A stretch of DNA of 64,000 nucleotides from Parapristionchus giblindavisi (lineage: Eukaryota; Nematoda; Chromadorea; Rhabditida; Diplogasteridae), in the NCBI GenBank assembly GCA_943737045.1, contig CALSFV010000119.1, positions 118,167 through 182,166 on the forward strand. Direction: 5' to 3'. Below, in pieces: positions 55,046 to 64,000 of this stretch; the first letter of the stretch is position 1, and every line of letters begins with the position of its first letter. The notes below the pieces were generated by a model. That model had not been told where the DNA came from. It ran no database searches and saw only the letters and a list, made by a program, of their open reading frames with translations. Made by a program: the position numbers and the translations under genes.

Positions 55046-55445
55046 CCTGAAACGAAAAAAGTTCGTAAAGATTGATTACTGCAGCCAATACTGAAATTAA
55101 TCGATTTTTCAATCAATAAGTACATTGTCCAGATATACCGTGCATTAGCCATTTATATTACATCAATAATACATTCATTGCCAACACGAACATGATCATT
55201 CTAGTTTGTTTGCCATATATATTCCTATCTCCGAGATCATCGATTTTACCGTAATACGTGGGCGGCATTGACTCTAGCGGCAAGACCCACCCGATTTTCC
55301 CGTGTTTATCTTGTTGTTTATCGCAGGGGCCTCTTCTCTCAACGCTCAAGGGACACTTCCTCCCCCCTGCATAGTTTCATTTTCGCGTAAGTCCATCTAC
55401 TCTTCCGGCCGAGATTGCCTCATATTTTCGTTCCCAGACGAGTAC

Positions 55446-55523
55446 GGGGCTCATTATTAGCTCAGTGGTGAGAGCAGCCGACTTGCAAGCGGAATGTCGT
55501 TGGTTCGATTCCTTCCGTCTCCA
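55446..55523 (+). tRNA. tRNA-like sequence in left palindrome arm
   Basis: A-box-like TTAGCTCAGTGGTGAGAGC, a CTTGCAA anticodon loop (TGC, Ala-like), then a GGTTCGATTCC B box. The anticodon and T stems have mismatches, so this may be tRNA-derived. Its mirror is at about 63311-63389 (-). Confidence 0.5.
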
Positions 55524-55579
55524 TCGTCTTTTGCGCGCTCCTCTGACATAAATATATTTTCAGGATGATAACGCAAAAA

Positions 55580-55870
55580 AACTAAACACTGTAAGATTGA
55601 CCAAGGCTGAACTGACGGGTTATGGCTGGACTATTCTGCCCAGCCCAATGCATTCACCCGACCTTGCCCCTTCCGACTGTCATTTGTTTTCGTTCCACTA
55701 TCATTTCCTCAGAGGCCTGTACCTCGATAACGTGTCGAGCTTCTGACGAACATCTTCAAGTCACAGACCCTTCTCTTTCCGGCATGATGAGTTTTACAAG
55801 TTGAGCGATAAATGGCGCAAGACTACCACTTAAGAAAACAATAAGAAACTTATGCGTCAAACTAATAGTT
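55580..55870 (+). pseudogene. Mariner transposase relic, left arm
   Basis: The frame reads KLNTVRLTKAELTGYGWTIL then PSPMHSPDLAPSDCHLFSF, the mariner signature around the last catalytic acidic residue (HSPDLAPSDYHLF in the family). After a stop and frame change come EFYKLSDKWRK and ENNKKL, matching the family C-terminus. The N-terminal half is missing. Confidence 0.85.
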
Positions 55871-57381
55871 CAATTACTAAATGCATCACACGTGGGCGAC
55901 CATTGCCGCTGGAAATTATAATGGCGTAGGTTGGAGTGAAAAAGCTACATTTTAATATAATTTTTTTAAATCGAATTCGAACGGTAGAAGGGTACTGTGT
56001 ATGTTAGGGTTTGTAGCAAAGAGCAAAAATCAGGACAGAAACATCAAAGACAAAGACAGTGCTAGGATGAAGCCAGCGTCAGTCGAAAGAATAGCTCTTG
56101 CGTATGTAGGTCCACCCCCCCCCCCTACATTCAACACTAACTATGGAACAATATTCCCCAGGATGAAACGCACGATCCCAAAACTATTCATAGGCGGAAA
56201 TATTCTGGTTCTTTTAAACTGTCCTGCCCATAGGTGGGCGAGTGAAAACGAATATTTTTTGCGCATACCCTTTCCTTCCCATGGGGGCCATGCGCATAGC
56301 GGCCAGTTTTGATAATAATAATTTATTTATCTTTAACGATAAACAGAGAGGTGAAAAAGAAAGTAAAACAATATTATGGAATGATGCGTGAGATCAAACA
56401 TTGAATCAAGTGGGGACGACAGTAAATGATAATTAAAGAGTTAAATAAATCGTTACAAGGGAAAGATAGATCAGTCTGGGATCGAGAAGTCGATCCTATT
56501 TTCGGGTAGTGATAGTAAACGTGCCGCCCTAGCGAAGAAACTGTAGTGCCTATATTGGAACCGTGACCCGGGATTATTGAAATTTATCCCATTTCTGGTT
56601 ATATAGGTATTGAAATAATGGGATTTCTTGTTCGAAATTTTGAACTTGCCTCTGAGAAGTTTGAGGGAAGTTCTAACGTCTATATTTAGTCTACGTTTTT
56701 CTAGCGTTTCCAGTTTAAGTTTTGTATTACGCTCAGGTGCTCCAGGCATATTCTCCCATGTATAACCATAGCAACGTGCGAATACTCTTCTGGTAAAGTA
56801 ATTCTGAACTTTTTCGAGGATTTTAATATCCTTTTTCTGATAGGGGTTAAAGACTGTTGAAGCACTTTCAAGGATGGGGCGAATGTAGATCGAGAATGCT
56901 TTGAGGAGAATTTCAGGCTTTTTAGTCCGCAGTGCTCGCATTAGTATGTGGCAAGCAGACTTTGCTTTTATTGAAATAGCTCTGCAATGGTCGGAAAATG
57001 TTAAAGTTTTCTGGATAGCAAAACCAAGGTCTTTAACTACTTCCTTTTTATTCAGTATTGCATTTTCGATCATATAGTTCCGTTTTGGGTTCGCTCTTCC
57101 AAGATGTAGGGTGGTGCATTTGTGAGATGCGAGAGGCAATTGCCAATCATTAGCCCATCTAACTATTTTATCCACTGCTATTTGCAGTGGGACAGGAGGA
57201 TCGTCCTTATTAAATGATTTATATATTTTGATGTCATCGGCATATAATCTGGCAACAACATCGTTATTTTGTACTAGTGCCGGTATTTCAGAAGTGAAAA
57301 TTAAAAATAGTAAGGGTCCAAGTACAGAGCCCTGCGGTACGCCACTACTGACTAGGTGAGAATCGGACAGTTTATCTTTAA

Positions 57382-57718
57382 AGGTGGAGTCCGACGAATA
57401 TTTTCGTGAACAAACTGTGAAGACAGAAAGATAGCAAAAGTTATACTGCATACTGTACATTAATTATTTTATGCTAATTCAGCTTATTGATCGCTAGAAT
57501 CATGAATGAATCCATGCTTGATGTACAGGCAAAGGCGGGAAATTTTGAAAATAAGAAAGTTCAGCAATAGGTTTCGAACCCACGATGTTAGGCTAACTAT
57601 GCAGCGCATTTACCACTACGCCACGGGATGCATGCATGGAAGATTTAATTTTTTGCATATCATTTATCCTTTGTATACCCGATATGTTACACATTAGCAT
57701 AGACATTCGAGGGCCTCC
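57382..57718. mobile_element. 337-bp element with 8-bp target duplication inside the LINE RT
   Basis: It interrupts the RT frame between FQVRVKD and KLSDSHLVSSG. Exact 8-bp direct repeats ATCTTTAA lie at 57374-57381 and 57719-57726. Imperfect inverted ends GGAGTCCGACGAATAT and GGAGGCCCTCGAATGT match at 12 of 16 positions. Size, duplication length and ends suggest a hAT-type MITE. A tRNA-like sequence lies inside. Removing it and one duplication restores the normal RT spacing seen in the other LINE. Confidence 0.87.
57565..57630 (-). tRNA. tRNA-like sequence inside the 337-bp element
   Basis: On the minus strand: A-box-like CGTGGCGTAGTGGTAAATGC and B-box GTGGGTTCGAAACC. The internal promoter looks intact; the cloverleaf is doubtful. 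Confidence 0.5.
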
Positions 57719-59164
57719 ATCTTTAACTCGAACTTGAAATGATCTATTGGAAAGATAATCAGAGATCCAGTTAATGGTTTTCATTGAAATGCCAGTTGTA
57801 CTGAGTTTACAAATTAGTTTTGGATGGGATACACTATCAAAGGCTTTTGCGAAGTCAAAATAGATAACATCAACTGTTTTTCCACTGCTAAGTGCGGCAG
57901 TCCAATGCTCTAGAACTTCCAGCATCTGTAGTTCTCGTGAACGATTCTTTCTGAATCCGTATTGTTCATCAGGGAATATCTCGAGTGATTCACAGTGAGA
58001 TATTATGGGCCTACTTAAGATGCGTTCGAATATACGACAGAAAAATGATGTAATCGAAATCGGCCTATAATTGGAAGGGTTGGAGTAGGGTGGGGATTTC
58101 TTAACAGGAGTAACTATTGAGTGTTTCCATTTTGAAGGGACTGTCCCTGAATCAAATGAACTTTTGAATATAATCTCTAAGGGCTCGGCAATGGGAACAG
58201 CCACTCTCTTTATAAATGAAAGATCAATATTTTCCGGGGTTTTACAGGAAGACTTCTTCCATTTTTCAATAAGTGCACATATTTCGTGCCTACGGAAGGT
58301 AGGTTCTTCATAATTGCCATGGTTTATAATTTGGGGTGGAGATGGAATGATTCCGTTATCAATAGTGAACACATCAGAAAATGTATTAGCAAGGAGATTT
58401 GCCTTGCCAAGATCTGTAAGTATGGCTATTCCATTTTGATCAGTTAGGCCCTCCACTCCTTTTTGAGTATTTGAACATCTTTTCATATATTTGAAGAACT
58501 TATTTTTGTCTTCGCTTTCAATAATTCTTTTTTCTATGGCAACTTGGTAGCGAATTAGCTCTTTCCGGAATTTCTTGTTCAGGGTTTCAAATTTGATACG
58601 GTTACACGGGGTGCTATTTGATATTGATTTTTGCCAAGCAACAAAACGGATTTGTAGTAGGTGTTCTATATGTGGGGGGTAAAATACCATGATTAACATT
58701 AATCTTACTCCATGGTACGTGTGTGTCAATAGATTTTTGTAGGATTTTAATAAACAGGTCATACATATCATCAACTGAGTTCATAGTGGAAAAGATTCCA
58801 GTCCAATCTACATTTGCTAGTTGCATATTAATGATATCATAGTTCGCAGCTTTAAAATTGCGTCTTAGTACCGAGGTCGGCACTGCATGATTGACGGAAA
58901 TAGTAAAAGCTTGAAACACATCTAGGAATATGCGGGAGATCGAGTTTAGTAAGAATCACCCCCCATGTCGGGTCAGTTCCGAGTACTTGAGATGCAGATC
59001 GGGTCAGTTTTGTTCTAGAGTCGTGTCAGTCTATATTTCGCAATACCAGGCGAGAGAATATGTGAAACGAGAGATTATGGGCAGATGATGAAACAACAAT
59101 ACTGTAAGGTGCCGCCCACGGACCAGAAAAATTATTTTACAACTAATATGAAATCACCACAAAC

Positions 59165-60597
59165 CTAGAAGAACGATCCAATTGATCTTGGTGCACTCTT
59201 TCTTGGTGCGATTCTTCCTTTTTTCCAGTAGAATGAGTGACGTGGCCTCGAACACCTGTAATGGATAGATTACGGTAGATCATACAGTGAAAGAATACTG
59301 TAGATCTTACAGCTAAAGATTACGGTAGATTTTACAGTCAAAGATTACGGTATAAACTACGTCGGCTCTTGACTCGGATATTGATTGTTTTTGTTGCATA
59401 TCGAGTGACTCAAACACAACTTGATTAGAAATAAAAAGTGATACCTTCTTCATGATCTTCTTACCGCTGCGGCACTCGATATCCTTGAGGCGGAGTCTGC
59501 AAACAACATAATCAGTGCAATAAATCGGAGGAAAACGAATCATTGAAAGCACATTTACATCCAGAGATAATATTCTTCCGAAATACAACCAAAAGTACAG
59601 AATCAGGATGATTCAATCAGCACACATAGTTGTTTTTAACACGAAAAATATGATTCTAAATAGACTTAACAAACCACAATTTAAGAATAAACATTCAAAA
59701 TACGCAAGGAAATAATTATAGCTGCAACTGACTGATTCTTGGCAAAGTGAAGAGTTCGCCCGGGCACAGATGCGAACTGACAGACGGCCATCACATGGAA
59801 CTCCTCCCTGCGAAGATATTGACGAACGAGATCAGCCAGAGCAATTTCGTAGTCGGAATACTGAAAGACGATGAGCTTTATTAATTTTTATTGATTAAGT
59901 AGATCAGCAATGTAAATTCATTGGCAATCAGAACCACATGATTTTCATACACGAGGACATCTGACTTATTAAAATGTTTACTTCTATAGTGCCGAAATAA
60001 CTAGCTCTCGTATTACAAGTTAAAAACTTGAAACTGTCCGCTCTGGCGACACTCTCTAGATTTCTCTGTCAACGAGAGTATTTCCAAAACGGAGAATAAA
60101 ACTAGCTTATGTTTTAAAAGAAAGTTCCAAAAAGTTAACAACTACAAGTCTGTACAAAATAAGAGAAGAAATAGCTAACCGATTGATCGTAGGCGATATT
60201 TGATGATGTTTCTGTAGAGGAGGAATACACTGTTTGATGGTCTTGGGCATGGGCAAGACCGTGCTCACGACATCCTGAATTTTAATGAAGATATTGTTTG
60301 TAAAAAAAGGTAAAAACGAAGGTGTTTCAGTAAAAGTAAAAGTAAATTCAGTAACATTGATTTTCACGATTTTGACGATGTTCGCATACACATCCACAAT
60401 TCACACTTATATCAAAGCTACGTACGAGCAGCACAATATTAACTAAATATTTGAATAAGATCAAAAACGAACAAATACCTCAAAGAGTCGACGCTTTGGC
60501 GAGGTTTCGGACGAGGGTATTTCGATGAAACAGGCCTGGCGGAGAGGAAAACTGCCTCTCGACCGGCGAGGCTCGCGAGCACGGAGTGAGCGAGCAT
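59165..60597 (-). CDS. Unrecognised spliced gene, left palindrome copy
   Basis: Exons: 60597-60479, 60274-60180, 59860-59733, 59496-59445 and 59255-59165. The last three join cleanly in phase and read SDYEIALADLVRQYLRREEF, VMAVCQFASVPGRTLHFAKN, LRLKDIECRSGKKIMKK and VFEATSLILLEKRKNRTKK. The exon 2 frame that feeds exon 3 in phase is HQTVYSSSTETSSNIAYDQS. The frame of exon 1 is not settled: its phase-0 exit reads SSETSPKRRLFE, but that enters exon 2 in a different frame. I recognise no domain. The protein is basic and probably intracellular. Exons after 59165 were not found. This copy keeps the last exons open, so it is the better candidate for a working gene. Confidence 0.5.
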
Positions 60598-60817
60598 CTG
60601 AAAAGCAAATTCGCACTGTACAATACACACTACGAAAATCGCAACAAAAACGTAGGCTATTATGGTGTATAAGATGTGCGTTAATGTGTTCTGACTTTCA
60701 GATATTGAGTCTGCTACTCCGCACTTTGTTACACCATAATTCCTTTTCCTTCTATTTTTAAAAACTTTAAATTACGCGTAATTAGTGTGTATTGTACAGT
60801 GTGAATTTGCTTTTCAG
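60598..60817. promoter_or_regulatory. Palindrome centre, possible shared 5' region of the gene pair
   Basis: The 147-bp unique spacer plus the innermost arm sequence lie between two head-to-head gene copies. Both first exons are preceded by the same TTGCTTTTCAG acceptor, so each may be trans-spliced or have an upstream exon in the spacer. No promoter motif is certain. Confidence 0.35.
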
Positions 60818-62257
60818 ATGCTCGCTCACTCCGTGCTCGCGAGCCTCGCCGGTCGAGAGGCAGTTTTCCTCTCCGCCAGGCCTGTTTCATCGAAATACCC
60901 TCGTCCGAAACCTCGCCAAAGCGTCGACTCTTTGAGGTATTTGTTCGTTTTTGATCTTATTCAAATATTTAGTTAATATTGTGCTGCTCGTACGTAGCTT
61001 TGATATAAGTGTGAATTGTGGATGTGTATGCGAACATCGTCAAAATCGTGAAAATCAATGTTACTGAATTTACTTTTACTTTTACTGAAACACCTTCGTT
61101 TTTACCTTTTTTTACAAACAATATCTTCATTAAAATTCAGGATGTCGTGAGCACGGTCTTGCCCATGCCCAAGACCATCAAACAGTGTATTCCTCCTCTA
61201 CAGAAACATCATCAAATATCGCCTACGATCAATCGGTTAGCTATTTCTTCTCTTATTTTGTACAGACTTGTAGTTGTTAACTTTTTGGAACTTTCTTTTA
61301 AAACATAAGCTAGTTTTATTCTCCGTTTTGGAAATACTCTCGTTGACAGAGAAATCTAGAGAGTGTCGCCAGAGCGGACAGTTTCAAGTTTTTAACTTGT
61401 AATACGAGAGCTAGTTATTTCGGCACTATAGAAGTAAACATTTTAATAAGTCAGATGTCCTCGTGTATGTAAATCATGTGGTTCTGATTGCCAATGAATT
61501 TACATTGCTGATCTACTTAATCAATAAAAATTAATAAAGCTCATCGTCTTTCAGTATTCCGACTACGAAATTGCTCTGGCTGATCTCGTTCGTCAATATC
61601 TTCGCAGGGAGGAGTTCCATGTGATGGCCGTCTGTCAGTTCGCATCTGTGCCCGGGCGAACTCTTCACTTTGCCAAGAATCAGTCAGTTGCAGCTATAAT
61701 TATTTCCTTGCGTATTTTGAATGTTTATTCTTAAATTGTGGTTTGTTAAGTCTATTTAGAATCATATTTTTCGTGTTAAAAACAACTATGTGTGCTGATT
61801 GAATCATCCTGATTCTGTACTTTTGGTTGTATTTCGGAAGAATATTATCTCTGGATGTAAATGTGCTTTCAATGATTCGTTTTCCTCCGATTTATTGCAC
61901 TGATTATGTTGTTTGCAGACTCCGCCTCAAGGATATCGAGTGCGCGCAGCGGTAAGAAGATCATGAAGAAGGTATCACTTTTTATTTCTAATCAAGTTGT
62001 GTTTGAGTCACTCGATATGCAACAAAAACAAATCAATATCCGAGTCAAGAGCCGACGTAGTTTTATACCGTAATCTTTGACTGTAAATTCTACCGTAATC
62101 TTTAGCTGTAAGATCTACAGTATTCTTTCACTGTATGATCTACCGTAATCTATCCATTACAGGTGTTCGAGGCCACGTCACATCATTCTACTGGCGAAAA
62201 AAGGAAGAATCGCACCAAGAAGAGAGTGCACCAAGATCAATTGGATCGTTCTTCTAG
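60818..62257 (+). pseudogene. Unrecognised spliced gene, right palindrome copy, possibly broken
   Basis: Mirror exons: 60818-60936, 61141-61235, 61555-61682, 61919-61971 and 62163-62257. Exons 1-3 match the left copy. Exon 4 has one extra base (GAGTGCGCGCAGCGG against GAGTGCCGCAGCGG), giving an early stop if spliced as in the left copy. Exon 5 has several indels that change its frame to EATSHHSTGEKRKNRTKK and then VHQDQLDRSSRF. Either this copy has decayed, or it uses a different donor in exon 4 (GTAAGAAG follows the insertion) and makes a different C-terminus. Confidence 0.45.
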
Positions 62258-62934
62258 GTTTGTGGTGATTTCATATTAGTTGTAAAATTATTTTTCTGGT
62301 CCGTGGGGCGGAGGCACCTTACAGTATTGTTGTTTCATCATCTACCCATAATCTCTCGTTTCACATATTCTCTCGCCTGGGTATTGCGAAATATAGACTG
62401 ACACGGCTCTAGAACAAAACTGACCCGATCTGCATCTCAAGTACTCGGAACTGACCCGACATGGGGGGTGATTCTTACTAAACTCGATCTCCCGCATATT
62501 CCTAGATGTGTTTCAAGCCTCAAAACTGGCCGCTATGCGCATGGCCCCCCATGGGAAGGAATGGGTATGCGCAAAAAATATTCGTTTTCACTCGCCCACC
62601 TATGGGCAGGACAGTTTAAAAGAACCAGAATATTTCCGCCTATGAATAGTTTTGGGATCGTGCGTTTCATCCTGGGGAATATTGTTCCATAGTTAGTGTT
62701 GAATGTAGGGGGGGGGGGGTGGACCTACATACGCAAGAGCTATTCTTTCGACTGACGCTGGCTTCATCCTAGCACTGTCTTTGTCTTTGATGTTTCTGTC
62801 CTGATTTTTGCTCTTTGCTACAAACCCTAACATACACAGTACCCTTCTACCGTTCGAATTCGATTTAATAAAATTATATTAAAATGTTGCTTTTTCACTC
62901 CAACCTACGCCATTATAATTTCCAGCGGCAATGG

Positions 62935-63255
62935 TCGCCCACGTGTGATGCATTTAGTAATTGAACTATTAGTTTGACGCATAAGTTTCTTATTGTTTTC
63001 TTAAGTGGTAGTCTTGCGCCATTTATCGCTCAACTTGTAAAACTCATCATGCCGGAAAGAGAAGGGTCTGTGACTTGAAGATGTTCGTCAGAAGCTCGAC
63101 ACGTTATCGAGGTACAGGCCTCTGAGGAAATGATAGTGGAACGAAAACAAATGACAGTCGGAAGGGGCAAGGTCGGGTGAATGCATTGGGCTGGGCAGAA
63201 TAGTACAGCCATAACCCGTCAGTTCAGCCTTGGTCAATCTTACAGTGTTTAGTTT
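62935..63255 (-). pseudogene. Mariner transposase relic, right arm
   Basis: Mirror copy of the left-arm relic with the same stop and frame break, so the decay predates the inverted duplication. A W/C change before TILPSPMHSPD distinguishes the arms. Confidence 0.85.
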
Positions 63256-63310
63256 TTTTTGCGTTATCATCCTGAAAATATATTTATGTCAGAGGAGCGC
63301 GCAAAAGACG

Positions 63311-63389
63311 ATGGAGACGGAAGGAATCGAACCAACGACATTCCGCTTGCAAGTCGGCTGCTCTCACCACTGAGCTAATAATGAGCCCC
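63311..63389 (-). tRNA. tRNA-like sequence in right palindrome arm
   Basis: Mirror copy of the sequence near 55.48 kb with the same A box, loop and B box. Confidence 0.5.
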
Positions 63390-64000
63390 GTACTCGTCTG
63401 GGGAACGAAAATATGAGGCAATCTCGGCTGGAAGAGTAGATGGACTTACGCGAAAATGAAACTATGCAGGGGGGAGGAAGTGTCCCTTGAGCGTTGAGAG
63501 AAGAGGCCCCTGCGATAAACAACAAGATAAACACGGAAAATCGGGTGGGTCTTGCCGCTAGAGTCAATGCCGCCCACGTATTACGGTAAAATCGATGATA
63601 ATTTCAGTATTGGCTGCAGTAATCAATCTTTATGAACTTTTTTCGTTTCAGGACAATCGGGGTCATCACGGCCGCCAACCAGGCGCATGCAGTTCCACGA
63701 CTTCCACTTTTCGCTAATCGCCGAACTCCTTTGAATTTCCCTCCCTGCCCTGGCTCAAGCGATTCAAATGCATCATTATACAGTATAATATTTTGTTTCT
63801 CCGCACCATCTGTAGCCTACTTCACACTCGATTACTACCGTGGTCAATATTGTCTTACTGTATCATTTATTATTGATTTTCTATCAGTCACATACTCCCA
63901 ATTCATCCCTACCATCTCCCCACCTTTTCCTGCTCACGTAAACCCCGTGCAATATCGATACCCAAATTTGTGATCTTTTAGATTTTAACCATTGATAGTA

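Larger units (their letters stand above)
56313..58908 (-). mobile_element. CR1-like LINE, 2.6 kb, in left palindrome arm only
   Basis: The minus strand carries, from 58908, a region before the RT (WTGIFSTMNSVDDMYDLFIK), a frameshift at a C-run near 58676, then a long RT frame. Landmarks are NPSNYRPISITSFFCRIFER, DEQYGFRKNRSRELQMLEVL, VIYFDFAKAFDSVSHPKL, SSGVPQGSVLGPLLF and RLYADDIKIYKS, ending at 56471. The 3' tail is an ATTATTATTA repeat at 56313. The endonuclease is absent, so it is 5' truncated. The empty site in the right arm (62510-62525) defines both junctions: two bases GG were lost and no target duplication is seen. It is close to the 34.6-kb LINE in sequence. Confidence 0.93.
54700..64000. 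repeat. IR4: large palindrome running to the window edge
   Basis: Left arm 54700-60637 is the reverse complement of right arm 60785-64000, apart from insertions; base 54700 pairs with base 64000, so the right end may continue outside the window. The spacer is about 147 bp (60638-60784). The left arm has a 2596-bp LINE (56313-58908) and an extra segment of about 146 bp at about 55097-55242. Other inter-arm differences are single bases, homopolymer lengths and small indels. The arms carry a spliced gene (centre), a mariner transposase relic and a tRNA-like sequence. Confidence 0.93.

Noticed and set aside
60785..60976. Protein starting MCIVQCEFAFQMLAHSV in both arms
   Set aside because: It runs through an acceptor (TTGCTTTTCAG) and a donor (GAGGTATTT); the frame does not continue into the next exon.

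Overview
The window is eukaryotic, AT-rich and animal-like. Genes are split by short introns, mostly about 100-300 bp, with GT donors and TTNCAG acceptors. One gene is a multi-exon peptide-type 7TM receptor and another a divergent 7TM chemoreceptor. There are hAT, Tc1/mariner-like and CR1-like repeats. A rhabditid or diplogastrid-type nematode is the best guess; I cannot name the species. All gene models were assembled by eye from splice signals, phase and recognisable protein motifs, because most single open reading frames here are only exons or noise.

Layout. 1-6.7 kb: no recognisable gene, pyrimidine-rich low complexity. 6.7-8.7 kb: an inverted repeat with arms of about 0.9 kb (IR1). 9.5-15.2 kb (+): a 14-exon receptor of the GnRH/AKH/vasopressin class; its probable tail exons lie beyond a LINE relic that itself carries a small hAT element (15.7-17.3 kb). 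17.8-18.5 kb (+): a small two-exon gene or further receptor tail. 19.9-24.3 kb (-): a 7TM chemoreceptor whose TM1-TM2 intron holds a second inverted repeat (IR2) with a nested hAT relic. 24.75-32.0 kb: a third, much larger inverted repeat (IR3). Its two arms carry different insertions that share 3-bp TNA target duplications; one contains a second terminal-repeat element and, inside that, a Ty3/Gypsy pol relic. 33.4-45.4 kb (-): exportin-4 in more than 25 exons, with an antisense CR1-like RT in one intron. 45.8-47.4 kb (-): mitochondrial ATP synthase gamma in 8 exons, immediately upstream of exportin-4 on the same strand, so an operon is possible. 47.4-53 kb: intergenic, with two pyrimidine-rich tandem arrays and one orphan signal-peptide-like exon. 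53.2-54.7 kb: a satellite of about 40-bp units with a 227-bp higher-order period. 54.7-64.0 kb (end of window): a large palindrome (IR4) with a head-to-head duplicated spliced gene at its centre. Its left arm alone carries a 2.6-kb LINE, which in turn carries a 337-bp element with an 8-bp target duplication and a tRNA-like core.

The main theme is four separate inverted duplications in 64 kb, all with short unique spacers (about 125-200 bp). Because one arm acts as the empty-site control for the other, the insertion order and target duplications of several elements can be read directly.
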